From positions 124,001-188,000 of the forward strand of contig CAVONI010000004.1 in NCBI GenBank assembly GCA_963697285.1: DNA of 64,000 bases, read 5' to 3'. Positions within the stretch are counted from its first letter, which is position 1, and each line of letters begins with the position of its first letter. Below are positions 18,785-26,536 of this stretch, one piece after another. Position numbers and translations under genes: made by a program. Below the pieces are notes generated by a model, which was not told where the DNA came from, did not search any database, and was given only the letters and a program-made list of their open reading frames with translations. Source of the stretch: JAEUQQ01 sp963697285 (GTDB lineage: Bacteria > Acidobacteriota > Vicinamibacteria > Vicinamibacterales > JAFNAJ01).

Positions 18785-18915
18785 ACACTGGGGGTGCGTC
18801 GCTGACGGCCTTCACGTCAGTGCACACGGCTGCACAGTGCGAACACGGCCTGAAAACGCCAGATTCTGCCTCCCGCCCAGGCCTCCTGTGCCTCGACCGC
18901 ACAAGCCCAGGCGCG

Positions 18916-18932
18916 TTGGTACCCCGCTTGCG
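18916..18932 (+). promoter_or_regulatory. Sigma54 (-24/-12) promoter of the FliA-like sigma gene
   Basis: TTGGTACCCCGCTTGCG has GG at 18918-18919 and GC at 18930-18931 with the required 10 bases between, close to the consensus TTGGCAC-N5-TTGC. It lies about 90 bp before ATG 19023. The 347-bp gap around it (18676-19022) holds otherwise only the palindrome listed above. Confidence 0.65.
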
Positions 18933-19022
18933 ATGCTCCACCCTGTCACGAACCGGCGTCTCGACCCGCGCGGAGGATCCGCATGCGGCGAGGCCCTCCA
19001 TCGAACAGACGCGGAGCCCGAC

Positions 19023-20018
19023 ATGCAGCGCCATCCCGTAACCGAGTCCCAGCGTGAACGCATCGCCGCCAGCCTGCCCTTCGTCGAGGCCCTCGCGCGA
19101 CGAGTCGCGGCCTCGATGCCGCACTCGATCGACCTCGGCGACCTGGTCCAGGACGGGATGATTGGGCTGATCGACGCCGCGAACCGCTACGACGAAGACC
19201 GCGGGATCAAGTTCGAGACCTTTGCCGAGCGCCGTGTCCGCGGTGCGATGATCGACGCGCTCCGGCGTGATGCCTGGCCGCGCGGCGTGCGCCGCATGCG
19301 CCGGCAGCTCGAGACCGCCCGAGAGGACCTGCGCCGCGAACTGGGCTGCGAGCCGTCGATGGCCGACCTCGCCGCCAGGATGGGTTCCGACGAGACGCGG
19401 CTCAACCGCACCATCGTCCGCATCAACACGATCGAGTCCACCTCGCCCCTGGCGTGCAATGACGCGGCCGACGAGCACATGCTGCCTGCCGTGATGCTGC
19501 CGCCCGAAACGCCGTCGCCCGACCGCGTCTACGAGAAGACCGAGGTGAAGGAGCGCGTGCGCGCGGCCATCGACTCGCTCCCGCCCCGCGAACGCAAGAT
19601 CATCGGCCTCTACTACTTCGGCGAGGTGACGATGAAGCAGATTGGCGCAGAAATCGGCGTCAATGAGTCGCGTGTGTCGCAGTTGCACGCCCGGGCCGTC
19701 CAGCGGCTGAAGAAGGTCCTCGCGGCGACCGACGGCCAGCGTGCCGAGATCGTCGACATCCTGACCGCGAGCGCCAAGAAGCCGATGGCGAGGGCCTCGA
19801 TCGACACGATGCCGAGGCTCGGCACCGGCTCCGTGGTGATCGGCTATCCGAGCACGTCGCGTGCGAGCCGAAGCAAGTCGGCCAACCTGAACGGTTTTGT
19901 CAGCCACCGGCAGCCGCTCTCTTCGAGGAACCGTCCGGCCTCGGTGCCCGCGACATCACCCGTCACGAATATGACGCGCCGCGACAACGCCGGCGCGCTG
20001 ACGGCGATGGCCCGGTAG
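19023..20018 (+). CDS. Sigma-70 family factor of the FliA/WhiG (sigma28) type
   Basis: 331 residues from ATG 19023 (MQRHPVTESQRERIAASLPF). Region 2 shows DLGDLVQDGMIGLIDAANRY and FETFAERRVRGAMIDALRRD; region 3 has the ELGCEPSMADLAARMG pattern; region 4 has LPPRERKIIGLYYFGEVTMK and GAEIGVNESRVSQLHARAVQ. The core ends near residue 250, where FliA proteins usually stop. A further roughly 70 residues run antisense into the convergent kinase gene (175-bp overlap), which is unusual. A sigma54 promoter precedes the gene, as in flagellar cascades, but no flagellar genes are present here. Confidence 0.88.
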   Translation: MQRHPVTESQRERIAASLPFVEALARRVAASMPHSIDLGDLVQDGMIGLIDAANRYDEDRGIKFETFAERRVRGAMIDALRRDAWPRGVRRMRRQLETAREDLRRELGCEPSMADLAARMGSDETRLNRTIVRINTIESTSPLACNDAADEHMLPAVMLPPETPSPDRVYEKTEVKERVRAAIDSLPPRERKIIGLYYFGEVTMKQIGAEIGVNESRVSQLHARAVQRLKKVLAATDGQRAEIVDILTASAKKPMARASIDTMPRLGTGSVVIGYPSTSRASRSKSANLNGFVSHRQPLSSRNRPASVPATSPVTNMTRRDNAGALTAMAR

Positions 20019-21364
20019 AACGTCGGTCCGTCGACCTTCGGCATCCGGAGGTCGCAGATCACCAGGTCGTACTCGGCGTCTCGTGTCTTCGCGAGCGCCA
20101 CTTCCCCATCGTGTGCCTGATCGACGCGGAACCCCGCGTCGGTCAGGGCATCGGCCACCGCCGCCGCCAGGCGTGGCTCGTCATCCACCAGCAGGACGCG
20201 CGCTCCGCCACCCACGTCGCGTGGCAGCGGCGCGGGCTTCGCCGCTGGCGCCCGCACGCCTGTGCCCGCGGTCGGCAGCTCGAGGAAGAACGACGCGCCG
20301 TGCCCTGGCGTCGACTGCACGCGGATGCGCCCGCCGTGTTCCTGGACGATCGCGTAGGCGACGGTCAGGCCGAGCCCCGTTCCCTGGCCGACTTCCTTCG
20401 TGGTGAAGAACGGATCGAAGATCCTCGGCATCGCCTCCTCGGGCACGCCGGGTCCATCGTCATTGATCTCGAGGACGACGATGTCGCGATCGGCATCCTG
20501 CCATGACCTGAGCACCAGCAGCCCGCGGCCGTTGGCGCCAATCATCGCCTGCTCGGCGTTGATCATCAGGTTCAGGAGGACCTGCTGCAGCTGGTGAGGG
20601 TCGGCGAAGACGGCGGGGAGACCCGAGGCCAGCGCGTCGATGATGCCGATGTTGGCGAGGCGTTGCTCGTAGACGCGCAGCGCCAGCGTGTCGCGCACCA
20701 CCTGGTTGACGTCAACCAGCGTGCGCGTCGTGTGACGCTTGCGCGCGAAGGTGAGGAGGTTGCGGACGATCTTGGCCGCGCGTTCGGCCTCGCCGAGGAT
20801 GGTCTCGAAGGCCCGCCCCAGCTCCGGATCCATCGGCTTGCGCGCAAGTCGTTCCGCCGACGTGAGGATGGTGGCCAGCGGGTTGTTGAGTTCGTGGGCC
20901 ACGCCGGAGATCGTCGTGCCGAGCGCGGCGAGCTTCTCGGCCTGGAGCAACTGGTGGTAGAGCTCCCGCGACTGATCGTCGAGGCGCTTGCGCTCGGTGA
21001 CATCGCGGACGATGGCGAAGAACGCGAGCCCGTCGGGCGCAGGCTCGGCGTGACCTGTCACCTCGGCCCAGAAGAGCGAGCCGTCGGCACGTCGGAGCCG
21101 CAGGAGGTGCTCGCGCACGGCCCCGTCGTGCGTCAGGGTGTCGAGCAACGCGTCCCGGGCGCGGAGGTCGGCGAAGCGATCGGGCGCGAACGGCCGGCAG
21201 TTGGCATCCGACTCTTCTGGTGAATGCCCGAGCATGAGCTTGAGAAACGGGTTGGCAGCCAGCGTCGTGGCCGACGAGCCGCTCACCGTTCCCACGAACA
21301 GTCCGAGTTGCGCCCCGGTGAAGAACGCGTGAAACCAGGTCGGCGGTGGGCTGGGAGTGTCCAT
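19844..21364 (-). CDS. PAS-containing hybrid histidine kinase with C-terminal receiver
   Basis: 506 residues from ATG 21364; the frame is open further upstream. A PAS domain (about 10-125, ending FFAIVRDVTERKRLDDQ) is followed by HisKA with the H-box GVAHELNNPLATILTSAERL, an HATPase domain (NDDGPGVPEEAMPRIFDPFF, TTKEVGQGTGLGLTVAYAIV) and a receiver (RVLLVDDEPRLAAAVADAL, Asp in LVICDLRMPKVDG, Lys in CRWLTKPF). No membrane segments, so it is a soluble sensor. Its 3' end overlaps the sigma-factor gene tail. Partner unknown; the NtrC-type activator on the same strand 1.8 kb downstream is a candidate. Confidence 0.92.
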   Translation of the reverse strand: MDTPSPPPTWFHAFFTGAQLGLFVGTVSGSSATTLAANPFLKLMLGHSPEESDANCRPFAPDRFADLRARDALLDTLTHDGAVREHLLRLRRADGSLFWAEVTGHAEPAPDGLAFFAIVRDVTERKRLDDQSRELYHQLLQAEKLAALGTTISGVAHELNNPLATILTSAERLARKPMDPELGRAFETILGEAERAAKIVRNLLTFARKRHTTRTLVDVNQVVRDTLALRVYEQRLANIGIIDALASGLPAVFADPHQLQQVLLNLMINAEQAMIGANGRGLLVLRSWQDADRDIVVLEINDDGPGVPEEAMPRIFDPFFTTKEVGQGTGLGLTVAYAIVQEHGGRIRVQSTPGHGASFFLELPTAGTGVRAPAAKPAPLPRDVGGGARVLLVDDEPRLAAAVADALTDAGFRVDQAHDGEVALAKTRDAEYDLVICDLRMPKVDGPTFYRAIAVSAPALSRRVIFVTGDVAGTEAGRFLEESGCRWLTKPFRLADLLRLARDVLG

Positions 21365-21508
21365 CCGGAGGGGGCGCTGGGGCGACGCGTCAGAACAAGG
21401 GCTGTGACGACATCCGCGCAGGCTACACTCTAGTATCGTCCAGGCCGATATACCAGCAGGCGCCACGTCTGCGCGTTGGCATGAGTGCGTGATTACGGAG
21501 GGTTCGAC

Positions 21509-22216
21509 ATGCGCAAGGGTTCGTTCGCTTTGTTCGCCGGGGCTGCCGCGATTGCGGCGATCGTCACGGTGGCACCACTGCAGGGTCAGTCGAGCCGTCC
21601 GGGCGTCGCCGTGCTGAATCTCGACTTCGGTGCCGTCACCAGGTGGTGGGAGGGCGACTGGGACATCGGCAAGGGCGTGGCCGACCTGATCGTCGATGCT
21701 CTCATCGACGACGGCTCGTTCCGCGTGTTCGAGCGCAAGCAGCTCGAGGCCGTGATGTCTGAGCAGGACCTCGCCAACAGCGATCGAGCCGATCCATCGG
21801 CCGCAACGGTGGCCAAGCTCGGAAAGATCAAGGGTGTGAAGTACCTCGTGGTGGGGTCCATCACGAAGTTCGGGACCGAGAACAAGGGCATGAAGGTCGG
21901 GGGCGGTGGCTGGGGCGGCGGTCTCCTCGGTGGCGCGAAGGTGGGCACCTCGAAGGGGATCGCGACCGTTGCCCTCACCGTCCGCATGATCGACACGTCG
22001 ACCAGCGAGATCATGCTGAGCGCGAAAGGCGAGGGGCAGTCGAAGCGCAGCGGGCTGATGCTCGGCGGCGGTGCCGGCAAATGGGGCGGTGGCGGTGCCG
22101 GCGAGATCAGCATGGGCTCGTCAGACTTCCGCGAGACGATTCTCGGCGAAGCGGTGGATGCTGCCGTCAAGAACGTCGTGGCCCAGATCATCGCCAAGAA
22201 GGATCGGCTGGAGTAG
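21509..22216 (+). CDS. CsgG-like secreted/periplasmic protein
   Basis: 235 residues from ATG 21509 behind GGAGGG; an in-frame start at 21485 is less likely. A signal peptide (MRKGSFALFAGAAAIAAIVT) is followed by a CsgG-type domain: RPGVAVLNLDF, IGKGVADLIVDALIDDGSFR, VFERKQLEAVMSEQDLA and IKGVKYLVVGSITKFG. Two Gly-rich stretches (near 137-150 and 185-205) and VRMIDTSTSEIMLSAKGEG follow. CsgG proteins form outer-membrane secretion pores for curli, but many homologues are unconnected to curli. There is no lipobox Cys and no other csg gene here. Confidence 0.8.
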   Translation: MRKGSFALFAGAAAIAAIVTVAPLQGQSSRPGVAVLNLDFGAVTRWWEGDWDIGKGVADLIVDALIDDGSFRVFERKQLEAVMSEQDLANSDRADPSAATVAKLGKIKGVKYLVVGSITKFGTENKGMKVGGGGWGGGLLGGAKVGTSKGIATVALTVRMIDTSTSEIMLSAKGEGQSKRSGLMLGGGAGKWGGGGAGEISMGSSDFRETILGEAVDAAVKNVVAQIIAKKDRLE

Positions 22217-22338
22217 TCAGCCCGCGCGAGACGACCGGCATGACGCCCCCCCGCGGGCCTCGTGCCGGTCGCACACGGGTGCGACGTTCTTCTCCAGTGT
22301 TGTGACGTTTCCGAGGCCGACAGGCCAGGCTCCCCGCC

Positions 22339-23670
22339 GTGAACATCCGTCGCCGGCTCATCGAACATCTCGAGCACGACGCCATCCTGATTGGTGGCCT
22401 CGTGCTGGCACTGCTCGTGTTGTTCGTCGAGCCGTTGCAGCGGGCATTCGTGATCGTTCGCGACCTCGAGCATTCGACGGGAACGGCCCTGATGCCGGCC
22501 TTGGTCGTGCTGCTCGCAGCCCTGATGTTCAACCAGCAGCGGAAGCGGCACACGGCCCTGCTCGACCAGCAGGCGATCGCCGCCACCCTCCGGGCCACCG
22601 ACGAGCGGGCGCGCGACCTGGAACGCCTGGTGGCATTCGGGCATGCCACCGCAGATGCCCTCGATGCCTACGCCCTCCGCGATGCCACGGAGTCGCACCT
22701 TGCCAGCATCAGCGGCGGGCGTGACGCCTGGGTGCTGCTGCGCGGGCCCACCGACAGCTGGCAGGAACTGGCACAGGTGAGTGCGACCGGCCGCACCAGC
22801 GCCGTCGAGGAGCTGACGCGCATCGCGAGCGCCGCCCTTGCGCATCGAGGTGAGCGTGCGGCCGACCGGATCGACTCGTGGGCACATGCCGAAGACGGAC
22901 ACCTGTGCTTCCCGATGGTCGTCGGCGGCCATGCCGTGGGTGTGCTGGGTGTGCGTGCAGACGCCCGCGACCTGCCGAGCGGCGCACGCCACCGGTTGAC
23001 CGCGGCCGCGGCGCTTCTCGCGATCGCCGTGAAGAACGTCGACCTGGTCCACGACATCCGCGAAGACAGCAGGCGAGACGTGCTGACCGGATGCGGGAAC
23101 CGCGCATATGCCCTCGAAGCACTCGACCTCGAACTCCGTCGCGCCGACCGCTCGGGATCTGCCACGTCGGTCATCATGCTCGACCTCGACTTCTTCAAGG
23201 CCATCAACGACTCTTACGGGCATCTGGCGGGTGATGCCGTGTTGTCGCATGTCGGGAGCGTCCTGCGTCAGAGCCTGCGCGCGTCAGACATCAAGGCTCG
23301 TTACGGCGGCGAGGAGTTCCTCATCGTCTTGCCCGACACACCGTTGTCGTCTGCCCGGTTGGTCGCGGAGTCACTGCGTCGGACGCTGGCACAGGCTCCC
23401 GTGTCGAGCGGTGAGATCACCGTGGGCATCACGGCGAGCCTGGGCCTGACCGCGGCCACCGATGGCGAGCGCGAAGCGACGTCGCTGATTGCGCGCGCTG
23501 ACGCGGCGCTCTATGCTGCCAAGCGACAGGGCAGGAACTGCGTCCGTGTGGTCGGGCCACCCCTGGGCAGTGCGGCGCTCGACCACGGCGACGCGGAGGA
23601 ACCGGCGCCGCAGCCGGCGAGGCGCTTCGTGCGCAGGGCCGATGTGCCGACCGAGGCCGGCGCCCCGTAA
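22339..23670 (+). CDS. Membrane diguanylate cyclase (2 TM - GAF-like - GGDEF)
   Basis: 443 residues from GTG 22339. Two membrane spans (about 15-35 and 48-66) are followed by a coiled segment, a GAF-like region (about 90-230) and a GGDEF domain from about 245. The active site is RYGGEEFLIVLP and the metal-site region is VIMLDLDFFKAINDSYGHLA. The inhibitory I-site RxxD is present (RASD, four residues before RYGGEEF), so product feedback is expected. It makes cyclic di-GMP from GTP. A basic C-terminal tail follows the domain. It stands alone between the CsgG-like and transporter genes. Confidence 0.92.
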   Translation: MNIRRRLIEHLEHDAILIGGLVLALLVLFVEPLQRAFVIVRDLEHSTGTALMPALVVLLAALMFNQQRKRHTALLDQQAIAATLRATDERARDLERLVAFGHATADALDAYALRDATESHLASISGGRDAWVLLRGPTDSWQELAQVSATGRTSAVEELTRIASAALAHRGERAADRIDSWAHAEDGHLCFPMVVGGHAVGVLGVRADARDLPSGARHRLTAAAALLAIAVKNVDLVHDIREDSRRDVLTGCGNRAYALEALDLELRRADRSGSATSVIMLDLDFFKAINDSYGHLAGDAVLSHVGSVLRQSLRASDIKARYGGEEFLIVLPDTPLSSARLVAESLRRTLAQAPVSSGEITVGITASLGLTAATDGEREATSLIARADAALYAAKRQGRNCVRVVGPPLGSAALDHGDAEEPAPQPARRFVRRADVPTEAGAP

Positions 23671-23731
23671 GCCACGACACGACGATTCACGCCTTCATGG
23701 ACACTTCCCGGGTTGCGGGCCAGGTTTCGCA

Positions 23732-24631
23732 GTGAGCGCCCGTCAGCCGCACGGACCGCCGCGGGCGGCCTACGTCGCGTGGGCTGCCATCTGCATCGTG
23801 TGGGGGACGACGTACCTGGCCATCAAGGTAGCGCTCGAGTCGGTGCCACCGTTCCTGATCGGCGGGGCTCGCTACCTCATCGCCGGCGGCGTGCTGGTGG
23901 GGTGGTTGGTCGCGCGTGGCCAGCGGATGCCTCCACTGCGCGCATGGCCTCCGTTCATGGTGCTGGGCTTCCTGATGCTCCTGCTGGGGAACGGCGGAGT
24001 CGTCTGGGCCGAGCAGTACGTTCCCAGCGGTCTGACCGCTGTGGTGCTGGCGACCACGCCGTTCTGGATGGTGTGGATCGACTCGTGGTTTGCAGGCGGG
24101 GAGCGCGTGACATCCCGGCACGGGCTCGGCCTGGTGGTGGGGTTCTCGGGCATCCTCGTGCTCGTCGGCCCCGAGGTGCTGTTGCACGGCGGCGGCCTGA
24201 GCTGGAGCTTCCTGGCTGGTGTGCTCGCCCTCCAGGTCGCCTGCGTCGGGTGGTCGATTGGGTCCCTGTACGGGAAGAGGCATACGGGCGGCGTGTCGCC
24301 CATCACCACCGCGGCGATGCAGATGCTGTGGGGCGGCATCTGGATGACTCTTGCCGGCACCCTGCTCGGCGAGTGGCCCCAGGTGCACGTCACGGTCCGA
24401 TCGACCGTCGCCGTGCTCTATCTGGCGTTCGTCGGCGGCCTCGCCGGCTTCGGCGCCTACATCTACGCCCTGGCACACCTGCCCGTCTCATTCGTCTCGC
24501 TCTACTCGTACGTGAACCCGGTCATCGCTGTCGCGCTCGGCAGCCTCGTCCTGGGCGAACCCTTCAACCTCCGGATCGGTGTCGCCATCGCGATCATCCT
24601 CCTCGGCATGGCCATCGTCCCCCGCCGTTGA
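23732..24631 (+). CDS. EamA/DMT-superfamily transporter
   Basis: 299 residues from GTG 23732; the frame is open further upstream over the diguanylate cyclase end. The protein has about ten membrane spans in two EamA repeats. AAICIVWGTTYLAIKVALES opens the first repeat and YSYVNPVIAVALGSLVLGEP marks the second, ending AIAIILLGMAIVPRR. Relatives export amino acids, drugs or metabolites such as RhaT/YdcZ/RarD substrates; the substrate cannot be told. The 379 bp after the gene contain only family B repeats. Confidence 0.88.
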   Translation: MSARQPHGPPRAAYVAWAAICIVWGTTYLAIKVALESVPPFLIGGARYLIAGGVLVGWLVARGQRMPPLRAWPPFMVLGFLMLLLGNGGVVWAEQYVPSGLTAVVLATTPFWMVWIDSWFAGGERVTSRHGLGLVVGFSGILVLVGPEVLLHGGGLSWSFLAGVLALQVACVGWSIGSLYGKRHTGGVSPITTAAMQMLWGGIWMTLAGTLLGEWPQVHVTVRSTVAVLYLAFVGGLAGFGAYIYALAHLPVSFVSLYSYVNPVIAVALGSLVLGEPFNLRIGVAIAIILLGMAIVPRR

Positions 24632-24638
24632 GGTGCCC

Positions 24639-24688
24639 AGTCGGGGTCCCAGTTGGGGTCTGCCCAGTTGGGGTCTGACCCCAATTGG
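24639..24688. repeat. Family B palindrome, first of a pair (with partial tandem heads)
   Basis: TTGGGGTCTGACCCCAA at 24668-24684, extended to CAGTTGGGG...CCCCAATTGG. Two truncated copies of CAGTYGGGGTC lie just before it (from 24639). Confidence 0.75.
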
Positions 24689-24915
24689 CAAGAATCAGCA
24701 TTCCAAGGGCCAGATCTCGTCCACTGGCGTTGCCGGCAGGTGCGTCAACATCGAGATCCCAGGGCGTTCGCCTTGACCGAGTTCCCTCCGCACGCAAACC
24801 TCGCGCCGAATTCGAGAAAGGCGTGCCATTCGAACCCGATCGCGTCCGGCGTTCCAGAATTGACCCAACGGACGAATCTCCCTGTCGCCTCGCGTTGTCG
24901 CCGCGACACCTACGG

Positions 24916-24940
24916 GGAATTGGGGTCTGACCCCAATTCC
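24916..24940. repeat. Family B palindrome, second of the pair
   Basis: GGAATTGGGGTC and GACCCCAATTCC form a perfect palindrome. The 227 bp between the two copies contain no supported gene. Confidence 0.75.
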
Positions 24941-25010
24941 CCCCAATCCCCGGATTCCCGATGCCATTCAGGAATCTGACTGCGGTTGGGGGATCTGGTA
25001 AGGTCACGCG

Positions 25011-25976
25011 ATGCTGACGAGGATCGCAGAGCTGCAGGAGGGGGCGACGGGGCAGGGGTTCTACCTCTGCGCGCGGAAGGAAGAACGGACGACGCGGAAC
25101 GGTGACGCGTTCCTGATCCTGACACTGCAGGATCGGACGGGCAGCATCAAGGCGAAGGTGTTCGACGAGGTGGCGCGCGCACGCGACGAATTCGGCGAAG
25201 AGGACTTCGTCAAGGTCGAGGGCACCTGCAAGCCCTACCAGGGCGTGCTGGAACTCACGATCTACCGCATCCGCCGGGTCAACCCCGACCAGGACCGCGC
25301 TGCCGGTTTCCGCGAAGACGACCTGATTCCCGTTTCGCCGCGTCCGCTCGACGAGATGTGGCGCGAGCTCGAGTCGCACATCGCCTCGGTAGGCGATCCA
25401 GGCCTGCGCGCCCTCCTCAACCGGATCATCGCTGACCACGGCGATCGCCTCCGCGTGTGGCCCGCCGCGCAGATGGTGCACCACGCCTACCGGGGCGGCC
25501 TCCTCGAGCACCTCCTGAGCATCGCCCGCGTCGCACTTGCCATTGCGCCCGCCTACGACGCCAATCCCGACCTGCTGATCGCGGGCGCGATCCTGCACGA
25601 CGTCGGCAAGGTCCAGGAAATCGACTACGACCGCGCACCGAGCTACTCGCGCGAGGGCAACCTCGTCGGGCACATCGCCCTCGGACTCATGATGGTGCGC
25701 GAGGCCTCACACGGGCTCGATGCGCTCGCGCCCGCTGTCCGCGCCCAGGTCGAGCACCTGATCGCCTCGCATCACGGCACCCGCGACAAGGGGTCGCCGG
25801 TGGAGCCCATCACGATCGAGGCCATCATCCTCTCGATGGTCGACGATCTCGACGCCAAGCTGCACCAGGTGCGCAAGGCCATCAACGAAGACGATGGCGA
25901 CGGCGAATTCACCGCCTACCACAAACGCCTCGGACGCGCGTTCTACAAGGGCACGCCCTCCGACGATCGCGTATGA
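25011..25976 (+). CDS. YhaM-like 3'-5' exoribonuclease (OB fold + HD domain)
   Basis: 321 residues. An OB-fold domain (about 1-95: GQGFYLCARKEERTTRNGDA, FLILTLQDRTGSIKAKVFD, EDFVKVEGTCKPYQGVLEL) is followed by an HD domain (about 130-300) with HHAYRGGLLEHLLSIARVAL, AGAILHDVGKVQEI, LVGHIALGLMMV and HLIASHHG. This architecture matches YhaM/CBF1 of Gram-positive bacteria, a Mn-dependent 3'-5' exonuclease acting on RNA and single-stranded DNA. It is followed by the FabZ-like gene after 11 bp, probably one transcript. Confidence 0.87.
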   Translation: MLTRIAELQEGATGQGFYLCARKEERTTRNGDAFLILTLQDRTGSIKAKVFDEVARARDEFGEEDFVKVEGTCKPYQGVLELTIYRIRRVNPDQDRAAGFREDDLIPVSPRPLDEMWRELESHIASVGDPGLRALLNRIIADHGDRLRVWPAAQMVHHAYRGGLLEHLLSIARVALAIAPAYDANPDLLIAGAILHDVGKVQEIDYDRAPSYSREGNLVGHIALGLMMVREASHGLDALAPAVRAQVEHLIASHHGTRDKGSPVEPITIEAIILSMVDDLDAKLHQVRKAINEDDGDGEFTAYHKRLGRAFYKGTPSDDRV

Positions 25977-25987
25977 TTCAAGGTCGC

Positions 25988-26473
25988 ATGTCAGACACAC
26001 TGACCCTGCCGCTCGACAACGCGGCCATCAGCCGAATCCTTCCGCATCGTTATCCGTTCCTGCTCGTCGACCGGGTCACCGAGTTCGAGCCCGACATCCG
26101 CATCGTCGGCATCAAGATGGTGACGAACAACGAGCCGCTCCTGTCGCAGCAACCCGGCGACACCCCGGTGCTGCCGTTCACGGTCCTCACGGAAGCGATT
26201 GCGCAAGTCGGCGCCATCCTGATTCTCGCGAAGCCCGAGAATCGCGAGAAGCTCATCTTCTTCATGGGGATCGAGAAGGTGCGTTACCGGCGTCCGGTGC
26301 GCCCGGGCGACGTGGTGGTCATCGAGGCGCACGTCGAGCGTCTCAGGTCGAGGATGGGTGCCCTGCGCGGCGTCGCGCGCGTCAACGGCCAGATCGTCGT
26401 CGACGGCCGGATGACGTTCGCGCTCGGCGGCCCCGCCGAGGGCCGCCGGCCTTCAGAAGGGGTCACGGCGTGA
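25988..26473 (+). CDS. FabZ-like hot-dog protein lacking the catalytic His
   Basis: 161 residues from ATG 25988. The family N terminus SRILPHRYPFLLVDRVTEFE and the segment FFMGIEKVRYRRPVRPGDVV are clear. In FabZ the catalytic pair is His in GHFPxxPxxPG and Glu 14 residues later in EAxAQ. Here Glu69 is present (TEAIAQVGAILIL), but the stretch before it reads LLSQQPGDTPVLPFTVLTEA, so the His position is Gln55 and the helix-start Gly is Phe64. Dehydratase activity is therefore doubtful. It may be a thioesterase-like or non-catalytic hot-dog protein. No other fatty-acid genes are adjacent. Confidence 0.8.
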   Translation: MSDTLTLPLDNAAISRILPHRYPFLLVDRVTEFEPDIRIVGIKMVTNNEPLLSQQPGDTPVLPFTVLTEAIAQVGAILILAKPENREKLIFFMGIEKVRYRRPVRPGDVVVIEAHVERLRSRMGALRGVARVNGQIVVDGRMTFALGGPAEGRRPSEGVTA

Positions 26474-26487
26474 TTCAGCGCCTCTTC

Positions 26488-26530
26488 GGGGTCAGAGCTT
26501 GAAAAAAGTCAAAATGAAAGATGTGACCCC
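26488..26530. repeat. Family B-related interrupted palindrome
   Basis: GGGGTCAGAG and GTGACCCC flank an A-rich core (TTGAAAAAAGTCAAAATGAA). It fills the gap between the convergent FabZ-like and gamma-glutamyltransferase genes. This form is the type often seen with REP/RAYT elements. Confidence 0.6.
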
Positions 26531-26536
26531 TTCTAG

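Noticed and set aside
21470..21500. TTGGCATGAGTGCGTGA before the CsgG-like gene as a sigma54 promoter
   Set aside because: The -24 part fits, but at the required distance the -12 dinucleotide is TG rather than GC.
21586..23250. 554-residue minus-strand frame over the CsgG-like and diguanylate cyclase genes
   Set aside because: Both + strand genes have strong family motifs; this frame has none.
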